From: Tieghemiomyces parasiticus
Lineage: Eukaryota > Kickxellomycota > Dimargaritomycetes > Dimargaritales > Dimargaritaceae
DNA length: 50,035 nucleotides
Reading direction: 5' to 3'
Assembly: GCA_027575765.1 (NCBI GenBank)
Contig: JANBPT010000256.1
Coordinates: 1-50,035, forward strand
Position 1 is the stretch's first letter. Every line of letters starts with the position of its first letter. Below are positions 21,230 to 35,999 of this stretch, in pieces. The position numbers and the translations under genes are program-made. The notes under the pieces are model-generated. The model was not told the origin of the DNA, did not search any database, and saw only the letters and a list, made by a program, of their open reading frames with translations.

Positions 21230-22982
21230 AAGCCATACCGCTCGTGGTGTTTCACTTCACTCTGATGTATCCCCCCTCCTTTATACATTCTTCCAATCTA
21301 CCGGCTGCGTAGTCAAACCAAAAAAAAAAAACCTAACGTACTTTGACTCCATATCAGTGACCAGAACGGGTATGCCTGAAAAAGTCCGTCCCTTCCGGGC
21401 TATATACACCGTTTGCCTACACAATTGCTGTTTCCCTTGATAATAAGGTGGTCGGGTTTTATGTGACGTCTAGGCTAGCCTCTTCATGTTGTGAATGATA
21501 GCCTAGGATAGTATCGACCACTTCATTGTTAAATGGGGTACACTGGGCTGAGTAACGGTATAGGTAGTGCCCATAATCAAGGTCGCTAGCTATCAAGTAG
21601 AACCCCTAAGCGCATCCCGGTACCCGCAGGCGGAAACTTGATCAATACGCCCAAGGTGATGCATAGCGGGATGGAATATCGTTCCCAAATAGGGCAAACT
21701 CTCGAACTAGTTTTTGGGCAAGAAGCCGATCCGCCCCTCTTCGGACAGCCTTGCACCGAGTTTGCCGAATTAGTCTTGATTCAAAGCCCACTTAAACAGT
21801 TATAACTAGGACCTCATTGTCACAGGAGAACCCCATTGGTTTTGGCAGGTTAAGGTATATACACAGAGATTAGACCAGGGACGTGTTAGAGAAGAGCGAC
21901 CACAGAGAGGTGTGAAGTCTACCCTATTGTCATCGCATCACTTGCTGCACTTCAAACCCTCACAATCTGATTTTTAGCAGCGCTGCATCATGAACTATCC
22001 CACCAGTGGTTCCCCACTCCGCTCCGACCAATCAGCTAACCCCTTCTGACGGAGTGAAGCTGCCCAATTATGTCTCCACAGCCACCGTCCACAGTTGGAT
22101 TCCCCGATCAGGCCGAACGAATCGTGGAAAATGAACCCGATGCTAAAAGAGGAGGGGGAGAGAGGCGGCGCGCTCTACCACGTTCGTTTCCGAGATTCGA
22201 ATCAGATATTGGTCCGCTGGCCACTTTGACACTGATTTGGTCGGCCCCGCTACATCTAACTGGACAAGTAAAGTATGTGGCGGGGAATTGCGATTGGCTG
22301 CACCAGCTGTGACAATCTGCCCAACTCGCCATACTACCAATGTGACAGACAATGAAAGCGGGGTCGAATGGGTGAGGACGTGGGCGTGGCGCGTTGTACT
22401 GGCCCGCCCTCGTAGGTGGATTCAGTAATAGATGGTGGGCCCACAGTCGACCCTACACATTAAGCTTAAGCGTCAAGGCCCGTCCTTCAGCAGAGATTGG
22501 TCATTGTACTGCGGGAAAAGGGAATGTGCGGGCCGGAACTAGAGCGAAGTAGCAAGAGCACCCCGGGGTGGCGCATGCGGATGATGGGAGGGCAGAGTGA
22601 TAGACGAGGACCAGGGGGGCGGTGTGATGGAATGAGAGGGGAGAGGGAGCAGATGGCAATCTGCAGGCGACCGCACTTGGGTAATTTCCAGCCAACCACG
22701 CTCTACACATCCAGTGGGGCGGCTAAACACCAATCCCTATAATTTGACGACCCTGGCGAACAAAGTGGCCGACACAGGTAAAGGCTGGCTACGGAATCGT
22801 AAGGTTGGAGTGTTGATACTTGGTAAACCCGATGGATTAGATTGGCGGTGGCGTGGCAACCTCGCAGGTTTCCACGCCACCTGCACTTGGCTTGCGGTTC
22901 CCGCCCCCAACACTTCCAAAGGCGGGCGGGCGGGCCACCAGTGACCAAAAGCTGGCCGCTACAATAGCGGTGGCGTTGTGCC

Positions 22983-23000
22983 AAAGAAGAAGAAGAAGAA
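22983..23000 (+). repeat. AAG trinucleotide microsatellite
   Basis: Perfect run of about six AAG units, not inside a recognised gene. Confidence 0.85.
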
Positions 23001-26000
23001 TAAGGGCGACAAAGTGGGTGCCAGGACCGACAAGCACCGCCTTTCCTATGCCGGCGGTGGGAAACCTATGCATCATCACAGAGCCGATCGTAACTCGATA
23101 GAGAGGTTGACGTGAGGCAGCGCCACCTGCGTTCACAGTTATCACTGCGATGGAAAACAGCGCTGAGGAATCGCCGCCAAAGCAACTTTAATCCAAGTAA
23201 GCATGAACCCAGACGTCGGTGAGAAACCACGGACGGGCGGTGAAGGGAGGGTAGGGTGGCGGATGGATAATAATACCGCTGGTGCTAGACTTTAATAACG
23301 CCCCCCCCCTCCCCCGCCCTCCGCTCCACTCGAATATGTAAAGGAGTTGAATAGTAGCAAGAACAAAGCTGGCGATGTAAAGGTGACTTTACGCCGCAGA
23401 TGTGTTTGCTGTTGAGGATACATGGCTCCGTGGGTAAACGGGATTCCTCCGCCGAGTATCTTGGGTATATCAGCTAGAATCCACGCCACCACGATACGAA
23501 CTGTCAGTGGCAACCTGTCTTCAAGGTTCAGCTGAGATACCGGCCGAGTGTCAGTGGCCAGGGGGGTTAACGACCGGATTAAATTCGATAAGCAGCGGTG
23601 GTTCTACCAGGAGGGGATCAGTATCAGCAAGTTTCTTCGCCAACACCGCTTTCCTCTAATCCCCTCAATTACTTTGACAGACTTAATATAGCCTTCGTAG
23701 TCAGGTCGCGCTCCATGTGGGGCTCTCACATGCGCCCCCGCTGCGCGGCAAGTAACTAGCATTGAACTCTAAACCCAGTTTTATCACCCCCGCGGAGCAG
23801 CGGTTTCTCCCCTGACCATACCAAAGTCTTCATACTTTCTTACGAATGCGGTGCCTTACTGGCACCTGGGATGTCCCCTCCCTCGTTTGAATGAACCCTT
23901 GTACGTACCCACGAGCTCACTGGCAACGTTGCCCTTATCCGTCCAGCCTACCTGAACTATTTCCCACTACACCTGGTCCCACGCCCACAGTGTAATCGGG
24001 CTGGCACTCCCTTGATTGAACCATACACAGGCGGCCCGCGTGCGACCAGCAGGCCTCGAGTATAAAAAATACATTTGTGTATACTGAAACGCTGGCGGGT
24101 GAATCCCTACAAGTGACGAGAAACCTGGTATCGTTTAACCCGTTACCACGACCTTAGAAGGTGTAGGAATAAGTCCCTGTCAGGCGGTAAGCGATATGGG
24201 GGTAGGCAAGTCCTAGTCAACCTGGTTGCTTTGCTTCCCGCCGCCGTTAGGTGTATACCCTATGTATTCTGAAACATTGACAATAGTGGATTCAATTTGG
24301 TAGTGGTTGATGGCTGTGCTTGCACTGGTCATGGGTGAGCTTTCGAGGAGCGCCCCGTCCGCAGACCCCCCCCCTCTCGTCCATAATAAGGATGGCTCAG
24401 AGGTAGATAACAGTGGGTTTAAGATTGTCCTGCTTGTCTCATTCTCTCAACTGCAGTTTACCATCTGTAAGCAGGTTGTAGAATACTATCAGAGTTGGGC
24501 AGATGCGTCATGACGAGAGTGAGGGCTCTAGGGACGCCCAGATGCGTTGCCGCTGCGCCGGCTACATTCAATACACCATGACTCGATCGAACCGCGGCAG
24601 GGCGCGCAGTGGGGCGAAGGACCCTGGTGACCGGGCATCCAGTGTGTGCCCAGCACAGCCCAGACCCTGGCCGCTGCCCCCGACTAACGCAGCAGTGCTG
24701 TTCAAAGAGAAAGAGAGTGAGAGTGAGTGAGGTGAAGGCTGGGGGAGGGGGTGAAGATTCTCGGTAGGGTCGATGCACCATCGGGCCTCACTTCACTAGT
24801 GATGTAGAATCTCCTGTTGGCGCGGCTACTGTTTTACACAGTCGGTTCCGACGGCTTGGTGATTTCACAGGGAAAAAAACAACAACCATGCGAGGCAACG
24901 CCCTTCAACGCGCGTCGGAAAAACCTTGAGGCCTAGGGGTTAAGAAACGCCATCATGACGGTTGTCAAGCACTCGATTACTTCAGTCTAAAACAGACAAG
25001 CAACCGCCCGCATGGTTGACCGGTCGGGAACTTACCCGGTGCGCATTCTACGTCAAGTCCATTCCAATGACTAACGGCATGCTTATGACTTTAAACGTTA
25101 AAAATTGGATCGGTCCAAATGGGGAATGGGAAAGGTAGGGGGGTGACCTTGGTAGCGAGTGAAGTTGCTTAATTGTTGACTTTGATCCGCCAAACAACGC
25201 ACCAAACGATGACACCTTGCATTATTCTATCCGTACCCACCGTGAGTGCTGCACTTGTCCATTCTTCCTAGGGAAGGGGCTAGGATGCGCTGCGTTTCAA
25301 CCCAGTCAACACCACCAACGTTCGCCACTCGCTCCGGAATCCTTACAGACGCGGTATGTATGGGTGTATTTTAAAGTGCCAGAGATTGCTTCGGTGGGAT
25401 GTGCAATGTCCCCCTCGGCGACCCGAAACAATCCTGATTTCCAGCCGATGAGGCTTTATTTACATACAAGGCAAGTGCAGGGGGGATGGAAGAGGAGGGC
25501 GGAGTCTGATCTTGAAAAAGAAAATGTCGTTATTGTGTCGCTAGATAAGGCTAGGTAAGACAGCAGTCGTACGTGGTTTGAAGCGTATGAGCCAATCACT
25601 GCTTTGCACCGTAAGGATGTCAGCAAGAGAAAGGGAGGAAGACAGGGTCGAATACTCACCAGTAGCGAAATGACAGCACCCAAGAGTGGAAACGGAAATG
25701 GCGGCGGGCGAGTTTGGAGGAAGGGTGATTGATGCACCGCCAGCTAGCGACATCAAACCGGAGAGTGTAAGTTACTAGGACGAGAACTGTGCATCTCAAA
25801 CACCGTTACATGGGGTGTTAAATTGGTGAGTACAAGTGCATTAAATGATCACCTCTCCTATATAGGGGCTTTTTATTTTTTTTTGTTTTGTTTTGCCAGT
25901 ATCCTCTACCCGCCTCCTTCCCTCGCTCGATTGGTAATCCTTAACAAAACTGACCACATACGGACTGCCTGGACAAAACACTACGATCATAACTACCCAG

Positions 26001-26193
26001 CGAAACAGTCGAGGATGATACCGCTAGTGAAGATTGGCCGCCTTGTCGAGTACCACCAGTACACACGGGCCATACGAAGGGAGGAAAAGATAAAGTGCCC
26101 CACAACTAATAGTCAGTCGGGTTTTACTAAAAGGGTCAATCGTAAGCTGACGGTCCTACGGAGAAGACCGACCTTAACGAATAGGCTGATTGC

Positions 26194-26484
26194 TTAAGCC
26201 AGGTTAGGGATGCCTACCGTTCGTGTGTCCGGGCGCAGATGTTTCATCGTCGGCCCTATTGATTCCCCGCTCGGAGTGGGATGGACAAGTGCCAGCCGCT
26301 CGAAACTGAAGTGCTGCAGCTTGCGCATGGTCCTTGCCGTGATCATCCCTCCCAGAACATGCAGCATTGCTTGTCCGCGGGTTCCATTTTGGAGGCGGTT
26401 GAAAATTTGGGTGGTGGCGACGTAGCCGCCCGATTTTTGCTTCGTGACCGCTAAGTGGAATCGGCAATCTTTGGTGGCTTTTAT
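26194..26484 (-). other. Stop-to-stop open frame without a clear start, product unknown
   Basis: A minus-strand frame of 96 codons is open between TGA and TAA. It includes SGGYVATTQIFNRLQNG and MRKLQHFSFERLALVHP, with a moderate preference for C or G at third positions. The first ATG comes mid-way, so the frame is either an exon, a decayed fragment or chance. I recognise no family. Confidence 0.2.
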
Positions 26485-26563
26485 TCATTTGATTTAGTTT
26501 AGTTTAGATAAACTCCTGTACGTTTAGAGGTGTGGCGCTGCCGTTGGTACACCACCATAACCA

Positions 26564-26597
26564 CCTCCCTCCTCCTCCTCCTCTTCCTCCTCCTTCT
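26564..26597 (+). repeat. CCT/CTC-rich microsatellite
   Basis: Imperfect trinucleotide repeat of CCT units interrupted by CTT, in non-coding sequence. Confidence 0.8.
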
Positions 26598-29500
26598 CTC
26601 CGCCTGCCCTAATGACCATTGGCCCATAGCTACGAGGTAAGATGGTAAATAAAAACCATGACTACAGGTAGCATAGCTGCGAGTGAGGCGAAGTGATCAA
26701 GAACGACAAAGAAATCTTTGAATATCAACCCAACCTTTCCTATTCAATCTCCGCTGCACCATCCTCTGCCAATCATCCGCTGTACAACCGGTTGGCCCTC
26801 GGACGTTACACTTTCAGGGCTGGCCACCAACCAGGCGCCCGTCCAGTTCGCCCGCCAACGCGCCACCATTTCTTTCCCACCACTGGACCTTATCTCCTTC
26901 TGGGATCCACGTTTATTGTTTTATATTTTTATAAATAATGAAGCAGGCTTTAAAGCCTCAAGTCATTTTAATAGTTTAGAGACTCCACCGCTCCCCTGTA
27001 TACGTTTATGGCGAGTATCTGCTATCCAGAGCATCGGTTGTACAAGTTGCGCACGCCGCCATTGTCGGTTACTGGCCAGCGGTCACGTTGGCCTCGCCAT
27101 ACACATACCATTTCTAAATACGAATAGCCCATCTCTACCGCCGGTCATGTAGGAGAAGCTCATGGCATACGAGTGGCCAGCTTGGGTAACTTGTAAGAAT
27201 AGGTACAGTTGGTGTTAGAAGGCCTCCTCTATCTCTCTCTCTCTCCCTTGTGGATTATCGTCCGCTGACACTCATCGTCGTTCCTCATCATTGGTTCGTG
27301 GCGAAATGAGAACCGCCTCGGTGACTCAAGGCCGAGTGTAGGTCGTTTTACGGACCCAATGCGAAGAAAGACCATATCAGTTAAGCTTAGGTTACTATTT
27401 TTATCATCAGGCCCCTCAGTGCCAAGGTTCTCCAATGTCGAAACGGGGTTTGATGAACTGGTCGTAGTAAAATCTGAACCACGTAGTTGTTGTACTCCAC
27501 CCCTCCTGCGATGTCTAGCTACCAACCCCCCTGCTTCCTCCCAGCAAACCCCACAACTGGACTGAGACACACCAGTAGATTAGCCACCTGATAATCGGCC
27601 GGTATCGTCCAGGGTCGACAATACGCTACGAGTCGATTGATCATTATGAATATGGATAACCACAAGTTAAAGCAAGATGATAAGGGGGAGGCAAAGGAAG
27701 TGGGTAAGGGATAGTGTGGTTAGAGGACTGTCACGAGAACCAGGGGGATGACAAGGAGGCGGAAGATTAATTGAGGCACACTGCGTTTTGGCTACGTGGA
27801 TCTGTCCCCGGTGGGGAAAATAGGTGGTCATCTGCGGACGGGTTTCAGCTATTGGGCTGAGGAGGGGGAGGAAAGACTTGGCCACCACGTCTGTCTCTGA
27901 GAAATCGCGCAACCCACCTCGTCTATCCTAGGAACTCTTGGAATAGTAGGTGTTGATGGCCCTGTGTGCCTAATATCAAATGAAACCCTATCAAAAGGCG
28001 CCGCTCGTTGGAAAATAGTGGATCGTGTGTGTGGCTGACAACCCCTGCCCCTCTCCCAACGACTTTGGAGCAACGGTGGGCGAGATGAGGGGAGGAGAGT
28101 AATCCACGATACTGACTACACGCGCAATCACCGAGGGTATGGAACTAATTAATCAAGGTGAGCAGATATTGAATGGTGCTTTCCGCCTGTGGGGTAGGCG
28201 TACCTAGATCAATTCTTAATCCACCATGTGCGTCGCGTGGGGAGGGCGAGGAAGATGCCACCGTCCTTCATGTCAAGCGCCAAAGTGCCGGTTGTGAAGA
28301 TGCAGTAATAAGAAAGGTGCTACCTGTGATCGAACGTGAAGCCAGCGGTACCCATAGACTAGTCAAGGTGTTAGGTCACACTTCATAATGGAAACGGGGG
28401 GGGTGGGAAGTGGTTAGGAACTGAAGTGCGATACTAGTGACAGCCCTTCCCTACGCCGGAGTATGTGCCAACCTCACCAAGCCTTCCTCCAAATACGGTG
28501 GAGTGGCTGCATGAAACACACATGCCCGTTGGTAAACAACACTGCCCGCCGCACCCACACCCTCCACAATCTTCTTTTTCGGCGGGAATAACCATCGCCG
28601 AAGATTTGTCGTCGATACCCGCGGACCCCATAATCCACGCAGTTTAAGCTGCATTGTGAGGGGGTGGCCACGTATCGCCACGGGCCACATGGCCGCCATG
28701 TCTTGTCCTATTAGCCCAATGGGGTAAAAGGATCCCTGTCAAATTGGAGTGGGTCGGCCGAGTTTAGGGGGATATGATCCGGCCTGAGTTTTAGTATCTG
28801 TTAGGATAAGCGTGGGTTGTTGGCCAAAAAAGATAATGGTATCGCTTCTCTCAAACGCACATATCAGTGCCGTTGGACTACCAGGGTCTCCCCTCCTTTT
28901 CTTGTTTATTCTTTCTCCCCGCCCTTGCCTTCGCCCCTTAAGCCTGAACCATTCTACATGATCGTCTTCCATCCAACCCTGTATTTTTTTACCTCGTCAG
29001 TCCTTAGTTTAAGTTCCTTTGCAGGAGCATCACCAGCGTTTCTTCCGGTTTCTTGCTTTAGCCTACTAACCCCTCGCCCTCTCCTGACGATAGCAACATG
29101 TGCCCATTGAACCAGGTAGTGTGCGAAAAAGGGGTTACTTGTACTCGGTAGGTAAAGGGAGGGCTTCACAGTCAGTTAACCGCCTCATGTCACTAGTGGC
29201 TGGTAAAGGGGTTCAAGACAGTAGTCTCGTAGGGAAACACCTATCCCCTAAGGCGGAGCCTCACAGGGCAGGGTTTATTTGATTCACTAGGCCCACTGTC
29301 CTCTTAGTAACTAAAATAATGGACTAGGCCAGTCGTCACGGCAGCATTTGCTTTTCCTTTGAGTATTGTTGCCGAGTGGGGTGGAAAGGCAGTTATGAGA
29401 GTTGGTAGTAGAACGAGGTAAAAAAAAGACATATGCTAAGTAATTAGCAATGTCAGCGGCCGAGGGAGAAGGAATGGACAACAGGTACAATGGACGCGCG

Positions 29501-32500
29501 TACCCTCGGAGTTTATCAAGGCCTGGACCAATCCGAGGCGACGGCGCCTTTCTGAAAAATCCACTGCGTCTGGACGATTGATCCCGGTCGCGCGAGCCTT
29601 GGCCGCTACTTACAACCAATCCAGCCGGTCCAAGGCAAGATATCCGGTGGATGTAAGAGCGTTGATAGGGGACGGAGGATAAGACATGCGCCGGACCGAA
29701 TCAATGTACAGAGGGTTTCCGAATTACTACCTGCCCCCCCCCCTCCCGTTACAGATTTGGCGTTGCTCTGCTGGTGCTCCGCCCCTTGACTACGCAAACC
29801 CCACCTGGTAGTTGACTCTGTAACCACGTCTCGACCCCTCCCTCTCCCTCTCTCTTCCTTCTTAATGAATACTGCCGACCTAGGTTCACTTCGTTAAGGC
29901 TGGTGAATCGCTGCGCAGCTCTCAGATTACATTATGTCTATTCTATGGCGATACGAATGACGGTGTTAGAGTGATGAATACAGTAGAGCGGAAAGGTGGC
30001 GGTACTTCCACTATAGGGCGGGGCGGCAAAGGAGAGGTGGCTGATCGGTATGGCCTCAAACCTGATTCCCCACAGGTTGTCCCTCCCTCGTCGGACCTGG
30101 TATACGCGTCCCAAGGAAATTCGCCGTGTTGGGCCTACAGCAAACCCTCCTCCCTTCCCCCTTCCCTGCGGGAATGCGGGGATCGACCAGAGAGACGCTG
30201 TTGCAAGTATGGGTAAAATCTCGACCGACATATATCGTCAAAGCGTTGTGATCATTCTGGCCTACCTTATCCCCTACTGTCCAACATTGGCCAACCCCCC
30301 CCCTTCCCCCCTCTCCAACACAGCACACAGCCGTGCTAGCCGGCCGTTTGGGAATATCTGCCTTTTTGGTATATGGATGGCCGGCGCTGGAATTGTTCCT
30401 CTAACCCTATCGCTCTACAATGATATTAGTACTTTACCCTCATGGTGACAACAATAGCCCGTTCAAGTAGAACGGCGTTGTAGGATCTACACTCTACTGC
30501 TTCGTCCATGATGGTAATGGCCAAAGAAGCCCTTTCCAATCTCTGGTGATTGGGAGACTCTTTAAACTAGGTGTTGCTAACCCATCTTATCCGTCTCGCG
30601 CATGCAAGGGGGGAGGGGTACAGTTTGGCCTGTAAATTTGGCGCCACACGCACATCATGTTAAGCAAATCATCCAGTTTTATGTACTATCCACTTTCCAG
30701 GTAGAACTAACCATACCTTAAAAGCGCAGTCGCTGCGCGCATAAACACGTGGTCGAGAGAGGGAGGCTGTGTAGTCGAATAGGAAAGTCTGGCCGTGTGC
30801 GGAGTACTTTGAGACTTACGGCTTAACTTTCCACCCCCATCCTACTCGCCGCCTCTTCGCATTGAATTATTGGGATGTCCTGTCTTAACCTCCGGTTGAA
30901 AAGTCCTTCTTTGTAAAAACCTACCCAGGGTACGGCCACATTACTGGCGGGCTGTAAAGCGAACGAAGGAACTAAAGTACCAAGTGAGGTGGGGAGGCGG
31001 CTCGGGGTATAGTCTAACCGCACGAGTGAAGAGTGTGCGAAAAATTATGGGCGGGTGGAGGACGGCGATCTCCGCCCCATTGGCTAAATCGGGGAGTGTT
31101 CAGAATATGATCGGCTCACCTTGCGAATCCAATCATGGTTAGAGACCTTACCCATAATCCACCCTCTTCAACTTGTGCATTTCTCTATTTTCTCAGAAGT
31201 ATACGAGGGGGTTGAAGCGGTGGCCCGCAGGGCCGGGTAAAGCAAACCTTTCACCAAAGCAGCACTGGTCTCGGGGTGCTACTATAGCAGCTTGGTGATA
31301 TTCTATCAAACCTGCTGAGACGTGTCATTGGGGGGGAGGGAGGCACACTTTCGGCATCAATCCCACCGGCCGCCCTCTGCTCCCCTCCCCGACGCATTCA
31401 GAGGATAGGAACGAGGTGGGAGGGGAGAGAGAGTGGGGTGCGGTAAAGGGTAATTGACAAGACGTGTAACCCTAGCGGGGTTACTAACATGTAGGGACAC
31501 TTTCACCCCAATGGGTACTTGTAAAGCACAGTCTCGTATTTTTATTTTTTATCTTTAATGCTGACAGGGGTGCGGCCGCCAACTTACACCAGCCCTTCGA
31601 TATTCTACAGGGGGGGGGGTCCAACCATCATCTCATTTTAGCTCCAGCCGCTGACCAACTCCACTCTCGCAATTATCAACTGCCTTGGAAAGGTATTAGG
31701 TGTAGCCAGGGCCAACATAGCCGCCCACCACCACCACCCACCCACGGCACGCCCCTTAATCTTTACCCTGCCGTTACTTGCTTGATGATAACCCGTCCCT
31801 TCGCTAATGGTCCGTGGGTCTATGGATGGGGGAGTTGAAGAACGGGGGTTGGAATATACCTGCGGCTATCGGCCAATCCGTATGACCGGCTATAGCAAGG
31901 TAGATACCCCAAAGCCCAATGATCCATTTCAAATGCATGGTTGTTTTTGGCAAGTGCGTGATGGACTGGTCCATGGACTAGACGGGCGTCTGATTCGCAG
32001 CCGGCGATTATCGACCCGGCACCTCCTCCAAAACACCAATCATCAACTACGGTGGAAGTAGGGGGGGAAGGGAGGGGAGGGTAATACTGGCGATACCCAT
32101 AACTTCTTATTCTATTGGATGGAAGGCGCGGGATTGTGCTCGTGCGGGAGGCAGGGTGAGGGGGGAGGGCTTCCTTGTCCCTCCAGTATCTTTCAGTCTT
32201 GACTAGCTAGCTACTAGTGGTTTTGCTAGCTCGCGTATGAAGAGAGATGTATGTATGTGTGTGTTCACACCACTAGTAATATCTCAAAAGTCCGGTTAAG
32301 GCCGGGTAAACTAGTATCATAATCAGGGATGATTGGACAGATGGTTTGAGGTGCGTGTGTGTGTGCGTTTGGTGCGAGATGCGTGTCTGATGTTTATTGT
32401 CGGTCACCCTGGCAAGCTCCCCGCTTCTCAGCTTACTTTGGAAGCGTGTCACCCTCCCCTTTTCCCTGTGAGCTTACAACCGTAATTAATGGAAGTGAAG

Positions 32501-33653
32501 AGGAAGAGGTGTAGTGGGGGGGGGTTGGGCTTAGTAGGCCCTCTTTAGCCGAAATGGCTGGGAAGTAACCGAGCCAATTGTACGTCAATGCCGACGCCCA
32601 CCCTCGTCCCCCTATGTCATGATTACCATGTTAAAACCGATACCCCTCCTATACTTTTCTGAATATATTATCCATCCCTTTGATGAAGGTCCTCCATTAG
32701 TGGCATGCAGACGGTCTCAAGGCTAACCGGTACGCACGGCTACATGCCATTCTCTCCCCCTTCCCTCCCTTTCCTCACCGACCCATTCGTTCGCCAATCA
32801 TAGTGAGACCCCATAAACATACCTTCGGACCACGGCCATTCCACGATGTCAGATACTCGACGGTATTGGACGGCTGTTGGTTACCTGTCAACGAACCAGT
32901 CCTACCGCATACGGACATCCATCTGTCCGGAATTACTCTGATCCAATACCCCGCCCCCCTCCCCTATCATTCCGCGTTACACACCACACGCTTTCGGACA
33001 GGTAATTATGACCCTAATGTTCACCCGCCATTTCCTAATTAGATACAGGTCGGAAAGTCATCGGGCTCAGACCCGGCCCTAAGTGGCCCTGTTTCGTCCA
33101 ACATATGATGTAACTATTATTTAATAAATAAATAAATATCTAGACATTATGGTGTGGTCACGCTGCGTGGTTGTAATAGGAGCAGATGAGGAGGGGTGAC
33201 CATCGATCGAACATTATAAACGAGTGAACGACACAGTCAGACAGGCGGCCGTTGTATATTTTCTTTACAGCGTTCAGGGACTTGCCTCCAATGGCTCACT
33301 ACACCAGTTCATTGAACTCGGAATAGGGATGGAGGTGCTTCCTTGCGCACCGTGGTTACTGGCATCGCAGGAGGAGAGCGGGGTGGTGGATGACAGCACA
33401 TGTGTATACGTGTGTGTGTGTGCGTGCGTATGATAAGGTGTGGTGTAGGGTTGGGGCAAGGGTGAGTGTGTAGGAATCATGTCGTGTAGCGGTTGAAAGG
33501 GTTGGAAGTCTCTAGGGACACTTGTACAAAGAGTGAGGGAAAGGGAACGGGCACCCTCCCAAGGGGTCATGGAAACGTAAGGAAGCGGGTCAACTCGTTT
33601 GCCACTGGACCCGTCAACATTGAGGCACGTACGTCAAAACTAGGTTGCATAGC

Positions 33654-33668
33654 TGTGTGTGTGTGTGT
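33654..33668 (+). repeat. TG dinucleotide microsatellite
   Basis: Perfect TG run, one of at least three GT/TG runs between 33.4 and 34.8 kb (the others start at 33411 and 34763). Confidence 0.8.
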
Positions 33669-34762
33669 ATATGTGCGTGCGCGTCGAGGAGAAGAGTATT
33701 AGGATGCCCTCATCCCCCCCTATAGTTGGGCCACGAAAGAGGTAGTATGAAGAGTAATAATAATAAAGGGGCAGAGTGACAACGGATATCTAAAACCACC
33801 GATTCAGTGACCGAGAACAAGTTAGAGATGGAGTGACGGCGGGTGAATTCCTGCCTGTGGCTCTCATCCGTACCCTTCTTCGCCCCTGACCGGCCCGCAA
33901 TCAGTGGCCACGGGGCGGGTCAGGGGCGACCAGAGAGCGAGAGAGACAATGAGAGACAACGAGCGAGAGCAAGACGCCTCAATGGCGTAAGAGAGGGATT
34001 TCGGAGCAACGGGTGACCTCGAAGCCAATTTGGTGGCATGGTGTGAATGGTAAAGCAGGGGTGGGGATGGGGTTCTACTACTTTCCCAGTTGGGCAGATG
34101 CAGTGGCCAGTAGGTAGCCCCAGTTCGCGCTTAATCTCACCGACGCTGGCCAGCTGGCGCCCAGGCCCCACATCGTAACCGCCAGGAAGGGATACGGATC
34201 GGGAAACCGAGACGCTTGTTGACCGGTGGTGCGCGTGTTTGGCAGGGGTAGGGGGGGAGGGCAGAAGCAGGTAACGTAGGCCACCGGCGGGCAGTGGGAA
34301 GGTTCGCCCTCCCTCCCCCCTGACAACCTCGGGCTTGGAAACGTGTAATTAAGTGCGAATCGGCCCGCCCGTGGGAGGTCGCGAATGGCAAGACGGTGGC
34401 GCGGCTCCTAGCCTGAAACGAACAGACGGCTGACCGCCATGGGCCGGAAGAGACTGTCTTCGGGAGTTTGCTCGTTGGATCATACTGTAGAGGGCGCCAG
34501 TGGCGGTGCGGTGGTGTGAGGCGTGTGGTCGGTCGGTCGGCCGGCCGGCCGCAGGGCCCTCCCAGTGAAGCGCGAGGAGCCGACGTTCACAGTGGGATGT
34601 AAGGTCGATAGACAGCTAAGCAGGGTAGTGAGGAAGAGTGCGAGATGTGTTTCATAAAGGAATAGATGGCTGAATATGGCCAATAGGGGAACAGCAATTG
34701 TAAACGAAGTTGCGATTATAGGGCGACCCGATGTGGACGAAATATCGCGTAGGGGTATGTGG

Positions 34763-34779
34763 GTGTGTGTGTGTGTGTG
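34763..34779 (+). repeat. GT dinucleotide microsatellite
   Basis: Perfect GT run followed by GCGTGCGTGG, in non-coding sequence. Confidence 0.8.
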
Positions 34780-35999
34780 CGTGCGTGGAAGGATGTAGGA
34801 GAAAATGCCGTCTCGAAGAAGAAATGGTATAGGAGGGTGGGGACAGGGAGTTAAAAGCCTGGGTCCCTTGGTAAGTGGTCGAGTGGAAAACGAGTGGCCC
34901 CAAGGGCCATTTCAAAGACCCTACAGAACGCCCCGGCTTTTGCCAGAGACGGCAACTTAGAAGGGGCTGGTGGCGGTTCGTTATAATTCACGGCTTTATA
35001 CGGTGTAACCAGGTTAAAAGGTGTGCGATTGGATAGCAGAGGTGCAAGCGGGGGGCTGTTAGCGAGCAAATGTGCATGAAGTAGTTGAACCTAGGCCACC
35101 CCCCCCACTTTACCTCTTTCGCACCGCCCTCCTCCACCTGCCCGGTACAAACCACGCTAGTTAGTATACTTAGGACGTCGATTTGCATGTGTATCAGAGC
35201 TTGGATTTAATACCATTATCCAATTATAGCGTGCCGAGTGACCAAAGGTCCGGTGACTTAGATTGACATCCTATCTCCCCCTGTCCCTCCTGCCTTCAAC
35301 CGGGCGGGTTCATCTTTGAGAGAGACCGTGGGCAGTGGATGGTGAGGGGTGTCATGGTACCCTGTGGGTGGTTGGTGCCCAACGATGGACAAGGCAACGA
35401 TTTCTGTAACCGGTCGACCCTAATGATGTGGTTTGCTAGGTCAAAGACAAGATGTCCTCACCGAAATCGAGCACTAATGAACTCGCGATATTTTTTTGTA
35501 TACCTCGGGCGATAACTAGAGAGGGAAATGGACTAAGCGTAGTTAACGTAGTCTGGTGGGCGGATATCTGCCGCGAGATTTCAACTGGAGACAGTGGAAA
35601 GATCAGCATCCAGTGCTGCCATACAATCCGCCCGCTTGGCCTTTACCAGCGACCGACGATATACCGAGGTTCACGACCAGCTTATAGGTTGCCAACCGGA
35701 CCAACGTGTCCATCATTTGGGGTCGAAAGAGGGTGGTCACCAGGGGCTAGTGGGGGGGGGAGGTATAAATAAAACAGTATACTGGGGAAATTAGACAAGA
35801 CCGAGCGTCGTGAAGGGGAAGGCTACTTCCTAGCAACTTATCCCACCCCCAGCAACAAAGCCTCGAGGTTTGATAAGGATACACGGTACCCAAGGCTGCC
35901 GAATTTGATCGGCGGCTGGTACTTGGTGCCAACCACACGGCACGGCTCTGTTCTTGTGTCCTCGACGACCCTGAACCTAACGGCCCACCCATTTATCCT

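Larger units (their letters stand above)
21230..35999. other. Gene-free region, main part of the 22-kb desert
   Basis: Nearly 15 kb with only short open frames. I see no transposase, reverse transcriptase, integrase or long terminal repeats. Simple repeats occur at 22983-23000, 26564-26597, 33411-33428, 33654-33668 and 34763-34779. Homopolymer runs of 9-10 C or G lie near 23301, 24366, 29734, 30295, 31610, 32516 and 35752. A minus-strand open stretch at 26484-26194 is noted separately. Confidence 0.45.

Noticed and set aside
22070..22312. 80-codon ATG frame beginning MSPQPPSTVG
   Set aside because: Protein-like at first glance, but codon use is not biased as in the real genes and no family or splice partner is seen.
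35185..35205. GTATCAGAGCTTGG, similar to the primer-binding site of plant copia elements
   Set aside because: No flanking long terminal repeats and no gag or pol sequence nearby.
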